Positions 1 to 7,810 of a stretch of 64,000 nt of DNA are shown in pieces. A model generated the notes under the pieces. The model was given only the letters and a program-made list of their open reading frames with translations, was not told the origin of the DNA and did not search any database. Within the stretch, counting starts at the first letter, position 1, and each line of letters opens with the position of its first letter. Source of the DNA: Providencia huaxiensis (lineage in GTDB: Bacteria > Pseudomonadota > Gammaproteobacteria > Enterobacterales > Enterobacteriaceae); contig NZ_CP031123.2 of the NCBI RefSeq assembly GCF_002843235.3, positions 3,224,001 to 3,288,000 of the forward strand, given 5' to 3'. The position numbers and the translations under genes are program-made.

Positions 1-913
1 GTGACACCGAAGTCACCCCTTGCCCAGCTAATGCAGCCCATTCGAGGTTATCGAAACTTAAAAAACCAATATCTGTCCCCCAACGTAGCCCTTGCTTATT
101 CATGACATATGCCAACTGCAAGGTCAGCACGCCATTGGCGGCGACAATCACTTTGCGCATACCACGATGTGCCGTACAAAAATCAGCAACGATGGCTTCT
201 AATTTTGCCGGGTCAGGCAAGGTCACTTCATGAAATTCGCTTTGAATATGTTGATGGCTCTGCGATAACGCTTGGAATGTCTGTAAACGCTCCTGACGTG
301 CGCTGTTATACACAATGGGCTCAGTCACGAAGCAAATCGCTTCAAATCCTTGTTCAATCAGATGATTAAAGGCCATTTGTGCAGAAGCGGGGTTATCTAA
401 CCCAACCATATCACTGGGAAAGTTATCGATTTTTCTATCTAATAAGACAAAAGGAAGCGTGGTTTCTTTCAACACATCAATGAATTGCTCATTAACACCC
501 GCTGAATTTATAATAAGCCCATCCACGCGGTAACCTTTTAGTAGCTGAATAAATTGGCATTCACGCTCAATGCTATTATTGGCATTGCAAACCACTGTCA
601 TAAAACCTTGTTTGATTGACTCGGCTTCCACCCCTTTTAGGACTTCAACAGAGAATGGGTTACCGATATCGGCAATAATCAAGCCAATCAAGCCTGTCCG
701 CCCATGTTTCAAGCTACGTGCCATTTGGTTGGGGCGATAGTTTAATTCACGGATGGCACTTTCAATACGTTGACGCAAATTATCTGAAAGCAAATGGAAT
801 TCACCATTCAAATAACGTGAGATACTGGTTTTCCCTGCCTGAGCTTTGGCAGCGACATCTTTGATCGTGGCAACTTTTTGCGTTTTCGGGGCCATAGCTT
901 GCGGTTTTCCCAT
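1..913 (-). CDS. LacI-family transcriptional regulator (3' end cut by window edge)
   Basis: Read on the reverse strand, this frame opens with ATG and encodes about 304 residues without a stop before the window edge. Residues about 15-35 form a LacI-type helix-turn-helix (ATIKDVAAKAQAGKTSISRY), followed by the hinge region (NYRPNQMARSL) and a periplasmic-binding-like effector domain with the usual VDGLIINS and SFDNLEWA motifs. The helix has Gln-Ala where most relatives have Gly-Val. A second ATG six codons in, at 895, is an alternative start. The gene lies 43 bp after dsdC on the same strand, but nothing visible links it to D-serine. Half-sites in the palindrome just upstream resemble those of gluconate/idonate regulators, so a sugar-acid effector is a guess only. 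Confidence 0.85.
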   Translation of the reverse strand, partial: MGKPQAMAPKTQKVATIKDVAAKAQAGKTSISRYLNGEFHLLSDNLRQRIESAIRELNYRPNQMARSLKHGRTGLIGLIIADIGNPFSVEVLKGVEAESIKQGFMTVVCNANNSIERECQFIQLLKGYRVDGLIINSAGVNEQFIDVLKETTLPFVLLDRKIDNFPSDMVGLDNPASAQMAFNHLIEQGFEAICFVTEPIVYNSARQERLQTFQALSQSHQHIQSEFHEVTLPDPAKLEAIVADFCTAHRGMRKVIVAANGVLTLQLAYVMNKQGLRWGTDIGFLSFDNLEWAALAGQGVTSVS

Positions 914-940
914 TCTCTAAAAACATCACCAAGTGGTTAT

Positions 941-954
941 CTTACTCGAGTAAG
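941..954. promoter_or_regulatory. Perfect 14-bp palindrome, candidate LacI-family operator
   Basis: CTTACTCGAGTAAG is a perfect palindrome with a central CG, as in LacI-family operators. It lies 27 bp upstream of the regulator start at 913, inside the 43-bp gap after dsdC. Its TTAC/GTAA half-sites resemble those of GntR/IdnR-type sites. Autoregulation is inferred. Confidence 0.4.
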
Positions 955-956
955 CG

Positions 957-1928
957 TCATTTTACTTGTGATATTGCGTTAACTTGCTGTTTTAACCATT
1001 GAATAAAAATATCTGCCTTCGGATTACGTTTATCATTAAGCATCGCAAAATAGTGGCGTTGTTCGCACTTCAGCGAAATGTCGCCAAATGGCATTACTAG
1101 TTCTTGCCGCTTAAGACGTTTTTCAACCAATTGTTTACGCCCCATGGCTACACCTGCATGGTTCATGGCGGCAACAATCGCTAGATCAGAACGATCAAAA
1201 CATAAGTTTCGGCGATGAGGAAACAACGTTAATTGGTAATACTCACTCCACGCCTTCCATTCATCATAGTCAGAGTTACTGCTCCATGCTTGCCTATCAT
1301 GCAATAAAGTACAATTTTTCAATTGGTGCATATTATTAAGTAAATCATGCTGTTCTGCATATTGTGGGCTACAAACTGGGACAATTGATTCTGACATTAA
1401 ATCTTCACAATATAAGTTTGGCCGAGTGATATCATCATAATAAATAGCAACATCAATACCATAACCTCGAAAATTAACGTCATCGTTCCCTGTTAATAGA
1501 TTCAATTGAATCGAGGGGTATTGATGAGCAAAATCCGCAATTTTGGGAATTAACCAGCACTGAGCGATGGATGGTCGCGAATATACCGTAAGTTCACCCG
1601 AGATTTCTTGGTTCTTGATATCAATGATTTCTTGGTTAATATCATCCAAATTTTTGCGTAAAGCCCAGTAAATCCGCTCACCATCAACCGTCAATTCAAT
1701 GCGCCGATGAAAACGTTCAAATAATTTAAACCCCAATTCCCCTTCTAGGGTGTTAATTCGGTGGCTAACTGCACTAGGCGTTAACGCCAGTTCCTGTGCC
1801 GCCAATGCAAAAGAGCAGTGCCGTGCCGCCGCTTCAAAGGTATGTAGACGCGATAGCTGATAACTTGATAACCGTTTATTCCACTGAATAAATCCAGATT
1901 GCTCAAATTGATTGAAATGTGCTGACAC
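957..1928 (-). CDS. dsdC: D-serine deaminase activator, LysR family
   Basis: LysR-type activator of dsdXA that responds to D-serine. The protein follows E. coli DsdC closely: an N-terminal winged helix (HTFEAAARHCSFALAAQELA, then SAVSHRINTLE), then an effector domain with SRPSIAQCWL, LLTGNDDVN, CTLLHDRQAWS and FDRSDLAIVAAMNHAGVAMG. The longest frame begins at a TTG (1958) without a ribosome binding site. I chose the GTG at 1928 because GGAGG ends four bases before it, giving 323 residues against about 311 in E. coli. It is divergent from dsdX across about 215 bp, the standard arrangement for this activator. Confidence 0.93.
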   Translation of the reverse strand: MSAHFNQFEQSGFIQWNKRLSSYQLSRLHTFEAAARHCSFALAAQELALTPSAVSHRINTLEGELGFKLFERFHRRIELTVDGERIYWALRKNLDDINQEIIDIKNQEISGELTVYSRPSIAQCWLIPKIADFAHQYPSIQLNLLTGNDDVNFRGYGIDVAIYYDDITRPNLYCEDLMSESIVPVCSPQYAEQHDLLNNMHQLKNCTLLHDRQAWSSNSDYDEWKAWSEYYQLTLFPHRRNLCFDRSDLAIVAAMNHAGVAMGRKQLVEKRLKRQELVMPFGDISLKCEQRHYFAMLNDKRNPKADIFIQWLKQQVNAISQVK

Positions 1929-2022
1929 AACGCCTCCGATAAAAACAATGACCCCCAATGATCTCTACAATACCCATTTTAAGATGAATTAGGGTGACTC
2001 AAATGCACTAATCTCCATTTTA

Positions 2023-2038
2023 TATGACTAATATCACA
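2023..2038. promoter_or_regulatory. Candidate CRP site in the dsdC-dsdX intergenic region
   Basis: TATGA-N6-TCACA matches the CRP core TGTGA-N6-TCACA in nine of ten positions. It lies about 107-122 bp upstream of dsdX. The E. coli dsdXA promoter is known to need CRP as well as DsdC, so the position makes sense; binding here is inferred. Confidence 0.45.
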
Positions 2039-2144
2039 CCCTTGAGTTAATTTAGCTCATCTAAACCATATGTTTCATCGTTTGTCACCTTTGAATATTT
2101 ATTATCCAATAGAAGAACAACAACAAGATGATCAGGGGTAGGAT

Positions 2145-3482
2145 ATGGACTCTACAATGTGGATGATTGGTACTTTAGTTATCAGTATTTTACTAATCAT
2201 CGTTTCAATTATTAAATTTAAGTTTCATCCCTTTTTAGCACTTTTACTCGCCAGCTTCTTTGTCGGTATCTCCATGCAAATGAACCCATTAGAGATGGTC
2301 AGCGCCATCGAAAATGGCATTGGCGGTACGCTTGGTTTTTTAGCCGCCATTATTGGGTTGGGTACCATACTCGGCAAAATGATGGAAATTTCAGGTGCCG
2401 CTGAACGCATCGGGGTCACTTTACAAAAAAGCCGCTGGTTGACGCCTGACGTTACCATGGTGCTAATTGGGTTAATCTGCGGTATTACGCTGTTTGTTGA
2501 GGTTGGTGTGGTGTTACTGATCCCACTCGCATTTTCCATTGCCAAAAGAACCAATACCTCGTTATTAAAACTGGCTATCCCATTATGCACCGCTCTGATG
2601 GCCGTCCATTGCATCGTACCGCCACACCCTGCTGCCCTATTTGTCACAAATGAATTGGGAGCTGACATTGGCACGGTGATTGTCGCAGGGTTAGCGGTAG
2701 GCTTAGTCGCCTCATTAGTTGGTGGGCCACTGTTCCTCAAATTCTTAGGTGACCGCTTACCATTTAAAACTGTGCCGGAAGCCTTCTCTGACCTTGAAGT
2801 ACGTGAAGAAAAAGACTTACCTTCTTTAGGTGCCACACTGTTCACGGTGTTACTGCCAATTGCTCTCATGTTAATCAAGACAGCCGCTGACTTGAACATG
2901 AGCAAAGACAGCCAGTTATTTACCTTATTACAGTTTATTGGTAACCCAATAACCGCTATGTTTATTGCTGCTTTTGTCGCTTATTACATGTTAGGTATTC
3001 GACGTAATATGGGTATGAGCGTATTACTCAGCAAAACCGAAGAGAGTTTTAGCTCAATTGCTAATATCTTATTGATTATCGGGGCAGGTGGGGCATTTAA
3101 CGGCATCTTAAAAGGCAGTGGATTGAGCGACTCCTTAGCGATGGTGTTATCGGGCATTGATATGCACCCCATCTTGCTGGCCTGGCTGGTCGCCATTATT
3201 CTTCATGCCGCTGTCGGTTCTGCCACCGTTGCGATGATGGGCGCAACCGCGATTGTGGCTCCATTAATGCCAATGTACCCACACATTAGCCCAGAAATCA
3301 TGACATTAGCCATTGGCTCCGGCGCAATTGGCTGCACTATCGTCACTGACTCGTTGTTCTGGCTAGTTAAACAGTACTGTAATGCCACTTTAGCCGAAAC
3401 ATTCCGTTTTTATAGTGTCGCCACGTTGATTGCGTCTTTCGTCGCGCTGGCAGGGACTTTTGCACTTTCATTTGTGATTTAA
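2145..3482 (+). CDS. dsdX: D-serine permease DsdX, GntP family
   Basis: Inner-membrane D-serine/H+ symporter of the gluconate permease family: 445 residues, the length usual for DsdX, with about 12 hydrophobic segments. Recognisable stretches are the N-terminal TLVISILLIIVSIIKFKFHP region, GGTLGFLAAIIGLGTILGKM, HCIVPPHPAAL and the conserved AAVGSATVAMMGATAIVAPL near residue 360. A strong site (AGGGGTAGGAT) precedes the ATG. The stop is 12 bp from dsdA, so the two are one operon supplying D-serine to the dehydratase. Divergence from dsdC supports D-serine rather than gluconate as substrate. Confidence 0.93.
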   Translation: MDSTMWMIGTLVISILLIIVSIIKFKFHPFLALLLASFFVGISMQMNPLEMVSAIENGIGGTLGFLAAIIGLGTILGKMMEISGAAERIGVTLQKSRWLTPDVTMVLIGLICGITLFVEVGVVLLIPLAFSIAKRTNTSLLKLAIPLCTALMAVHCIVPPHPAALFVTNELGADIGTVIVAGLAVGLVASLVGGPLFLKFLGDRLPFKTVPEAFSDLEVREEKDLPSLGATLFTVLLPIALMLIKTAADLNMSKDSQLFTLLQFIGNPITAMFIAAFVAYYMLGIRRNMGMSVLLSKTEESFSSIANILLIIGAGGAFNGILKGSGLSDSLAMVLSGIDMHPILLAWLVAIILHAAVGSATVAMMGATAIVAPLMPMYPHISPEIMTLAIGSGAIGCTIVTDSLFWLVKQYCNATLAETFRFYSVATLIASFVALAGTFALSFVI

Positions 3483-3494
3483 AAGAGAGTAATT

Positions 3495-4829
3495 ATGACT
3501 CAGATAAATGTTGATAAGTTAATTGCTGACTACCCTTTAGTTCAGGACTTAATCGATTTAAAGCCAATTGCGTGGTTCAACCCAAATGTCACGACAACAC
3601 AAGCGGGTTTGCCTTATGTCGGGCTAACCATTGAAGATGTGCAAGACGCAGAAGCGCGATTAAACCGCTTTGCGCCTTATTTGATGAAAGCCTTTCCTGA
3701 AACCCAAGCCACACAAGGGATCATAGAATCCGAAGTGGTCACTATTCCACAGATGCAAGCCGCTCTTGCAGCTCGCTACCAAACGCCAATTACCGGGAAA
3801 ATATTACTTAAAAAAGATAGCCACCTGCCAATTTCAGGGTCAATCAAAGCTCGGGGCGGCATCTATGAAGTCCTCACCCATGCGGAAAAACTCGCCTTAG
3901 CAGCCGGTATTTTATCAACAGACGATAATTACGAAATTTTATTTTCTGAACAATTTCGTCAATTCTTTAGCCAATACCGCATCGCGGTAGGCTCAACCGG
4001 CAACCTTGGCATGTCTATCGGCATTATGAGCGCTAAACTCGGTTTTAGTGTCAGTGTGCATATGTCCGCTGATGCCAGACAGTGGAAAAAAGACAAATTG
4101 CGTTCACATGGCGTGAATGTGGTGGAATACGAGCAAGATTACAGCATTGCCGTCGAACAAGGCCGTAAAGAAGCCGAAAAAGACCCGAACTGCTTTTTTA
4201 TTGATGATGAAAACTCTACCACCTTATTTTTAGGTTATGCCGTGGCAGGCTTGCGCTTGAAAAAGCAATTTGCAGACCAAGGTGTTACCGTAGATAACGA
4301 CCACCCGCTGTTTGTCTATTTACCCTGCGGTGTCGGGGGTGGTCCCGGTGGTGTCGCTTTCGGGCTAAAACTCGCCTTTGGGGATGCCGTCCACTGCTTA
4401 TTCGCTGAACCAACCCACTCACCTTGTATGCTGCTAGGAGTACATACTGGCCTGCATGATGGAGTCTCTGTTCAAGAAATTGGTATCGATAATATCACCG
4501 CCGCAGACGGCCTTGCGGTTGGCCGTGCATCAGGCTTTGTAGGACGCGCAATGGAGCGGTTAATTGATGGTTATTACACCATCGAAGATAGCGAAATGTA
4601 TAACCTGTTAGGCTTACTCAACCAGACAGAGTCTATTAAATTAGAACCGTCGGCCTTGGCGGGTATGACTGGCTGCGTGCATGTCACGCAAAACACCGAT
4701 TATTTGCAATCAAAAGCACTCACACCAACGAAACTGGCTAACGCAACACATCTGGTATGGGCAACGGGTGGTGGTATGGTTCCTGCAGATGAAATGCAAA
4801 AATATTTATCACAAGCCAATCTAAACTAA
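3495..4829 (+). CDS. dsdA: D-serine dehydratase (ammonia-lyase), PLP-dependent
   Basis: Converts D-serine to pyruvate and ammonia in the cytoplasm, which both detoxifies D-serine and lets it serve as a carbon and nitrogen source. The 444-residue protein has the fold-type II PLP lysine in SGSIKARGG (Lys118, the same number as in E. coli), the substrate loop [12 protein letters not shown], and the glycine-rich phosphate-binding loop [14 protein letters not shown]. It is preceded by GAGAG about seven bases from the ATG and is the last gene of dsdXA. An inverted repeat follows 13 bp after the stop. Confidence 0.96.
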   Translation: MTQINVDKLIADYPLVQDLIDLKPIAWFNPNVTTTQAGLPYVGLTIEDVQDAEARLNRFAPYLMKAFPETQATQGIIESEVVTIPQMQAALAARYQTPITGKILLKKDSHLPISGSIKARGGIYEVLTHAEKLALAAGILSTDDNYEILFSEQFRQFFSQYRIAVGSTGNLGMSIGIMSAKLGFSVSVHMSADARQWKKDKLRSHGVNVVEYEQDYSIAVEQGRKEAEKDPNCFFIDDENSTTLFLGYAVAGLRLKKQFADQGVTVDNDHPLFVYLPCGVGGGPGGVAFGLKLAFGDAVHCLFAEPTHSPCMLLGVHTGLHDGVSVQEIGIDNITAADGLAVGRASGFVGRAMERLIDGYYTIEDSEMYNLLGLLNQTESIKLEPSALAGMTGCVHVTQNTDYLQSKALTPTKLANATHLVWATGGGMVPADEMQKYLSQANLN

Positions 4830-4842
4830 TAATTAACATGTT

Positions 4843-4878
4843 CAAAGCCCTCTTACATTCAATGATATGAGGGCTTTG
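4843..4878 (+). terminator. Inverted repeat after dsdA, terminator-like
   Basis: CAAAGCCCTC at 4843-4852 pairs perfectly with GAGGGCTTTG at 4869-4878 around a 16-base loop. Only ATAAAAAC follows, so there is no T-run, which makes it a weak intrinsic terminator. Part of the right arm is repeated on the far side of the toxin-antitoxin pair (5907-5923, followed there by a T-run), suggesting that the original terminator was split or duplicated. Confidence 0.5.
4861..4877. repeat. Left copy of imperfect direct repeat flanking the toxin-antitoxin pair
   Basis: AATGATATGAGGGCTTT here matches AATGAGAAGAGGGCTTT at 5907-5923 in 15 of 17 positions, in the same orientation. The two copies bracket the toxin-antitoxin genes. 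Confidence 0.5.
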
Positions 4879-4904
4879 ATAAAAACTCGGGATCCCAAGC
4901 TTGG

Positions 4905-5417
4905 TCAGTTCGGGTGAATACCCAATGCGAATTGTAGATCGGCAAGCGTTATCATCAACATCATAGAGTCAAGTGGTGAAGGGACGAAACCAATGTGCTC
5001 ATAGAACCGTTTAGCATTGTCCGTTAATGCGTGAACCACAACCCCTCGAATGCCCACCAGCCCAGAAGCCTGAATAACACGATGACAGGCATCTTTAACT
5101 AACCCCCTACCAACTCCAAGACCCTTCGCCCTTGTATCTACAGCTAGCCTGCCGAGTAAGATGACGGGAATGTCAGAGGGCATGTTGCGGCGAAATCGCC
5201 CAGCGGCTTGATTGGTGCTCACAACCCCGGTGGACAAGGCATAGTAACCCATTACTTGGTTATCCGAAGTGGTCACAAAAGTGCGCGAGGCCCCTGAGTT
5301 TTGATAACTCATTGCCCGGTTTTTTAACCAGAGATCCAATGCCTCTTCACCAGAGGAAAACCCTTCCAGTAAATGGCCTGTTTTTAGTGGTTCTGGCGCT
5401 GTTAGCTTCAATGTCAT
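4905..5417 (-). CDS. GNAT-family acetyltransferase toxin (TacT/AtaT type)
   Basis: Toxin of a type II GNAT-RHH module. Characterised relatives acetylate aminoacyl-tRNA and stop translation. The 170-residue protein has the acetyl-CoA loop RAKGLGVGRG (about 96-105) and the catalytic-type tyrosine in RFYEHIGF (about Tyr139). The longest frame starts at 5426, but the second ATG at 5417 overlaps the antitoxin stop as ATGA and sits behind GGGAGGA, so I use it. It is co-transcribed with, and translationally coupled to, the DUF1778 antitoxin. Which aminoacyl-tRNA is targeted cannot be read from the sequence. Confidence 0.9.
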   Translation of the reverse strand: MTLKLTAPEPLKTGHLLEGFSSGEEALDLWLKNRAMSYQNSGASRTFVTTSDNQVMGYYALSTGVVSTNQAAGRFRRNMPSDIPVILLGRLAVDTRAKGLGVGRGLVKDACHRVIQASGLVGIRGVVVHALTDNAKRFYEHIGFVPSPLDSMMLMITLADLQFALGIHPN

Positions 5418-5701
5418 TCCTCCCAAGGGGATTTAGACATCATCGTTTTCCTCAATGCCTCATTACTACTCGGCGCGGCATCAAGCTGGCTGATAAATTC
5501 TTGGTAAACCTCGGCGCTGACGTTAATCACCCGCAGATCGGCCAGTGTTTCTTCAGCTGCACGCCGCGCTGCTTCCAGAACAAATTCGGTACGGTTTTTT
5601 CCCACAGCATTCGCAGCACGGTCGATCAGGATTTTGTCTTCCGGTTTTATTCTCAGGTTAAGAGATGAGCGAGTCACGGCAACATCATTTTGAGTCGACA
5701 T
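5414..5701 (-). CDS. DUF1778 ribbon-helix-helix antitoxin (TacA/AtaR type)
   Basis: Antitoxin partner of the GNAT toxin. The 95-residue protein has an N-terminal ribbon-helix-helix (SLNLRIKPEDKILIDRAA, then GKNRTEFVLEAARRAAEE) for DNA binding and a flexible C-terminal tail (about 60-95) that in relatives wraps the toxin. GGGAGG lies six bases before the ATG. It ends in TGA overlapping the toxin ATG. The upstream region is rich in inverted repeats, as expected for autorepression by the toxin-antitoxin complex. Confidence 0.92.
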   Translation of the reverse strand: MSTQNDVAVTRSSLNLRIKPEDKILIDRAANAVGKNRTEFVLEAARRAAEETLADLRVINVSAEVYQEFISQLDAAPSSNEALRKTMMSKSPWEE

Positions 5702-5719
5702 ATCGACCTCCCAATTGAT

Positions 5720-5798
5720 TGCTTACTCAGCTAAGCATACAGAAATGTAATGTCGTTGTCATTACATTGTAAATACAAGATTGTCGTACCATGTATTT
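5720..5798 (-). promoter_or_regulatory. Operator region of the toxin-antitoxin operon with three inverted repeats
   Basis: Upstream of the antitoxin start are TGCTTA/TAAGCA (5720-5725 with 5732-5737), AATGTAATG/CATTACATT (5744-5752 with 5760-5768, perfect nine-base arms) and AAATACA/TGTATTT (5771-5777 with 5792-5798). Such clusters are typical of RHH antitoxin operators overlapping the promoter. Which one is bound is not known. Confidence 0.5.
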
Positions 5799-5906
5799 AT
5801 GACGTAAATACCACATTGATTTAACAGTGAAATTAATAAAAAAATCAAAAAGCTGACATGAGTGAAATCCCCCAATAGCTGGGAAACCAATTATTAGGGG
5901 TCACTT

Positions 5907-5923
5907 AATGAGAAGAGGGCTTT
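5907..5923. repeat. Right copy of imperfect direct repeat flanking the toxin-antitoxin pair
   Basis: AATGAGAAGAGGGCTTT, 15 of 17 identical to 4861-4877, here followed by TT so that the string ends in a five-T run. AAGAGGGCTTT (5913-5923) is also the exact complement of AAAGCCCTCTT at 4844-4854, so the two would form a complete terminator if the insert were removed. Confidence 0.5.
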
Positions 5924-5949
5924 TTACCATCAACCGCACATTATTCGCT

Positions 5950-7005
5950 TTATAATGATTGCCCCGGTAATGGCACTAAATCACTTTCAATATAGCGTCT
6001 TACTAACGTCGCAAGCGCGACTAATGAGTCAAGATGCGTTCTTTCCCAGCCGTGGGAACTGTCTAGAGCAAAACAGGCTAAAGCCGCACGAATATCCCAC
6101 CCTGCATCAATCGCGGCGGCACTATCCGAACGATAATGTTTAAACGTATCGCGGACGTGAGGAATATCATACTGCTGACATAGCTGCAATAAATGCCGTG
6201 TAATGGCTAAATCAAACGGCCCGGTTCTGTCACGAAAAGCTAAAGTGAGTGCGTCATCCCGTGTGGTTTGGTCTGGGGCAGAAACAGAGTTATCAATCGC
6301 TAATAATTCTTGAACCTGCGGACCAAAACCGTGTGTTCCGCCAATACCGACCTCTTCTGAAATCGTGAACATCATCTGGCAAGGCACCGCTGGCACAATG
6401 CCATCATCCACCAGTGATTTTAATGCAGCTAACATCACCGCGCAGCCAGCTTTGTCATCTAAATGACGAGAAACAATAAAACCGTTGTCAATGAATTCGG
6501 GTTGCGCATCAACCGCAACAATATCACCGACATTTAAGCCATGGGATTGCAAATCAGCGAAGTTATAACAGGGGGCATCAAGGCGAATTTCTAAATTATC
6601 CCAATCGGCTATTTGGGTATCAACTTCAGTATTAAAGCGATGCCCAGAGGCTTTTAATGGCAAAATCGTGCCGCGATATTGGTGATTGTCACTAAATACC
6701 GTCACCCTTGCACCTTCCGCAAAACGCGCTGCCCATGTACCTGTATTACGCAGAGCCAAACGCCCATTCGGTTTGAGTTGTGTCACCATTGCCCCTAACG
6801 TATCAAGGTGGGCGGCTAATGCACGTTTAGGCTCTTCAGAGCCAAGCGTGATATATAACACCCCACGGCGTGTGTATTTCGGTGTGAACCCCAACTCAGT
6901 CAACCATTGGTGAGTTTGTGCCACGGCTTGCTCCGTCATACCAACCGGGCTAGGCGTACATAACAATGTTTTTAATACAGAGGTCAGATATACTTTATCT
7001 ATCAT
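5950..7005 (-). CDS. M42-family metallopeptidase (FrvX-like aminopeptidase)
   Basis: Probable cytoplasmic zinc or cobalt aminopeptidase of the M42 family. Metal-site and catalytic residues are in place: His66 in AAHLDTLG, bridging Asp183 in SRHLDDKAG, Glu217/Glu218 in ISEEVGIGG, Asp238 in AIDNS, and His324 in THLDS. The longest frame starts at 7023 and overlaps gntR. The ATG at 7005 (MIDKVYL) lies four bases after the gntR stop and behind AGG, giving 351 residues, so I use it. It is the last gene of the peptide transporter operon and probably hydrolyses the imported peptide. Substrate range is unknown. Confidence 0.85.
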   Translation of the reverse strand: MIDKVYLTSVLKTLLCTPSPVGMTEQAVAQTHQWLTELGFTPKYTRRGVLYITLGSEEPKRALAAHLDTLGAMVTQLKPNGRLALRNTGTWAARFAEGARVTVFSDNHQYRGTILPLKASGHRFNTEVDTQIADWDNLEIRLDAPCYNFADLQSHGLNVGDIVAVDAQPEFIDNGFIVSRHLDDKAGCAVMLAALKSLVDDGIVPAVPCQMMFTISEEVGIGGTHGFGPQVQELLAIDNSVSAPDQTTRDDALTLAFRDRTGPFDLAITRHLLQLCQQYDIPHVRDTFKHYRSDSAAAIDAGWDIRAALACFALDSSHGWERTHLDSLVALATLVRRYIESDLVPLPGQSL

Positions 7006-7009
7006 TATA

Positions 7010-7780
7010 TTACCTATCTTCACTTAAAAAACGTTCTTGCAATGTGGCTTGCAGCGCTAACATGGCTTGTTCTGCATAAGCCATATGAGCTTCCATCACC
7101 GATTGAACTTTTGCGACATCTTTACGGCGTAATGCTTCGATTAATTGATATTGGTATTCAATGCCTTGGCGTCTATCGACAGGCTCAGGTTTTAAATAAA
7201 TATCCTTACAAACCGCTAAATCTTTGAGTAAACGCTGTAAAAAATGGCAAATAAACACTAATAAAACGTTGTCGGAATAGCTGGCAACCACGGCATGAAA
7301 ATCCAGTTCGGCCATCCGCTGTTGCCAGCGTTCGTTTTCATCTGCGGGTTCATGGTCATAAATGGCGATGGTATCGTACAGCTTTTGAATACCCTCATTA
7401 TCAATGTTGTCAATCGCACTAACGGCAACCACTGGTTCGAGTAATTTACGTAGCGTATAAATATCTTTGATTGATATATCCCGCGTAAACAAATAGTTCG
7501 ATAACAAACTCATTGCTCGGGATTCAGTCATGGAATCAATAAACGCGCCACCACCCGGCCCGGTTTTCGTTTTAATTAATCCTTGAACTTCTAATGATTT
7601 CAGTGCTTCTCGCACCGTACTTTTGCTGGCGTTATAATGTTCAATCAGTTCTTTTTCTTGTGGCAAACGGTCACCGGGTATGAGGTTATTGGCCATGATA
7701 GTTTCTTTTATTGCATTGACGATTTCATCAGTCCGCTTAATACGTACTGGCTCTATTGTCGTCGGCTTATTGGTGCTCAT
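7010..7780 (-). CDS. GntR-family regulator, FadR (FCD) subfamily
   Basis: A 256-residue regulator. The N-terminal winged helix-turn-helix (about 15-80) carries PGDRLPQEKELIEHY, SKSTVREALKSLEVQG and GPGGGAFI. A C-terminal all-helical FCD domain (about 105-240) has the metal/ligand-site pattern Asp/His...His: ELDFHAVVA near 150 and MEAHMAYA near 233. It lies 30 bp after the last ABC gene and four bases before the peptidase, within the operon it presumably controls. The twin 16-bp palindromes upstream of the binding-protein gene are the obvious operator candidates. Confidence 0.9.
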   Translation of the reverse strand: MSTNKPTTIEPVRIKRTDEIVNAIKETIMANNLIPGDRLPQEKELIEHYNASKSTVREALKSLEVQGLIKTKTGPGGGAFIDSMTESRAMSLLSNYLFTRDISIKDIYTLRKLLEPVVAVSAIDNIDNEGIQKLYDTIAIYDHEPADENERWQQRMAELDFHAVVASYSDNVLLVFICHFLQRLLKDLAVCKDIYLKPEPVDRRQGIEYQYQLIEALRRKDVAKVQSVMEAHMAYAEQAMLALQATLQERFLSEDR

Positions 7781-7810
7781 ATTAGGTTCTCAACTGGTTT
7801 AAATTATTTT

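Noticed and set aside
2225..2905. Long open frame opposite dsdX
   Set aside because: It lies entirely within the well-supported dsdX gene on the other strand, and its product is low in order with no family resemblance.
5312..5668. 118-codon frame across the toxin-antitoxin genes on the plus strand
   Set aside because: Shadow of two clearly recognised genes; no ribosome site and no plausible product.
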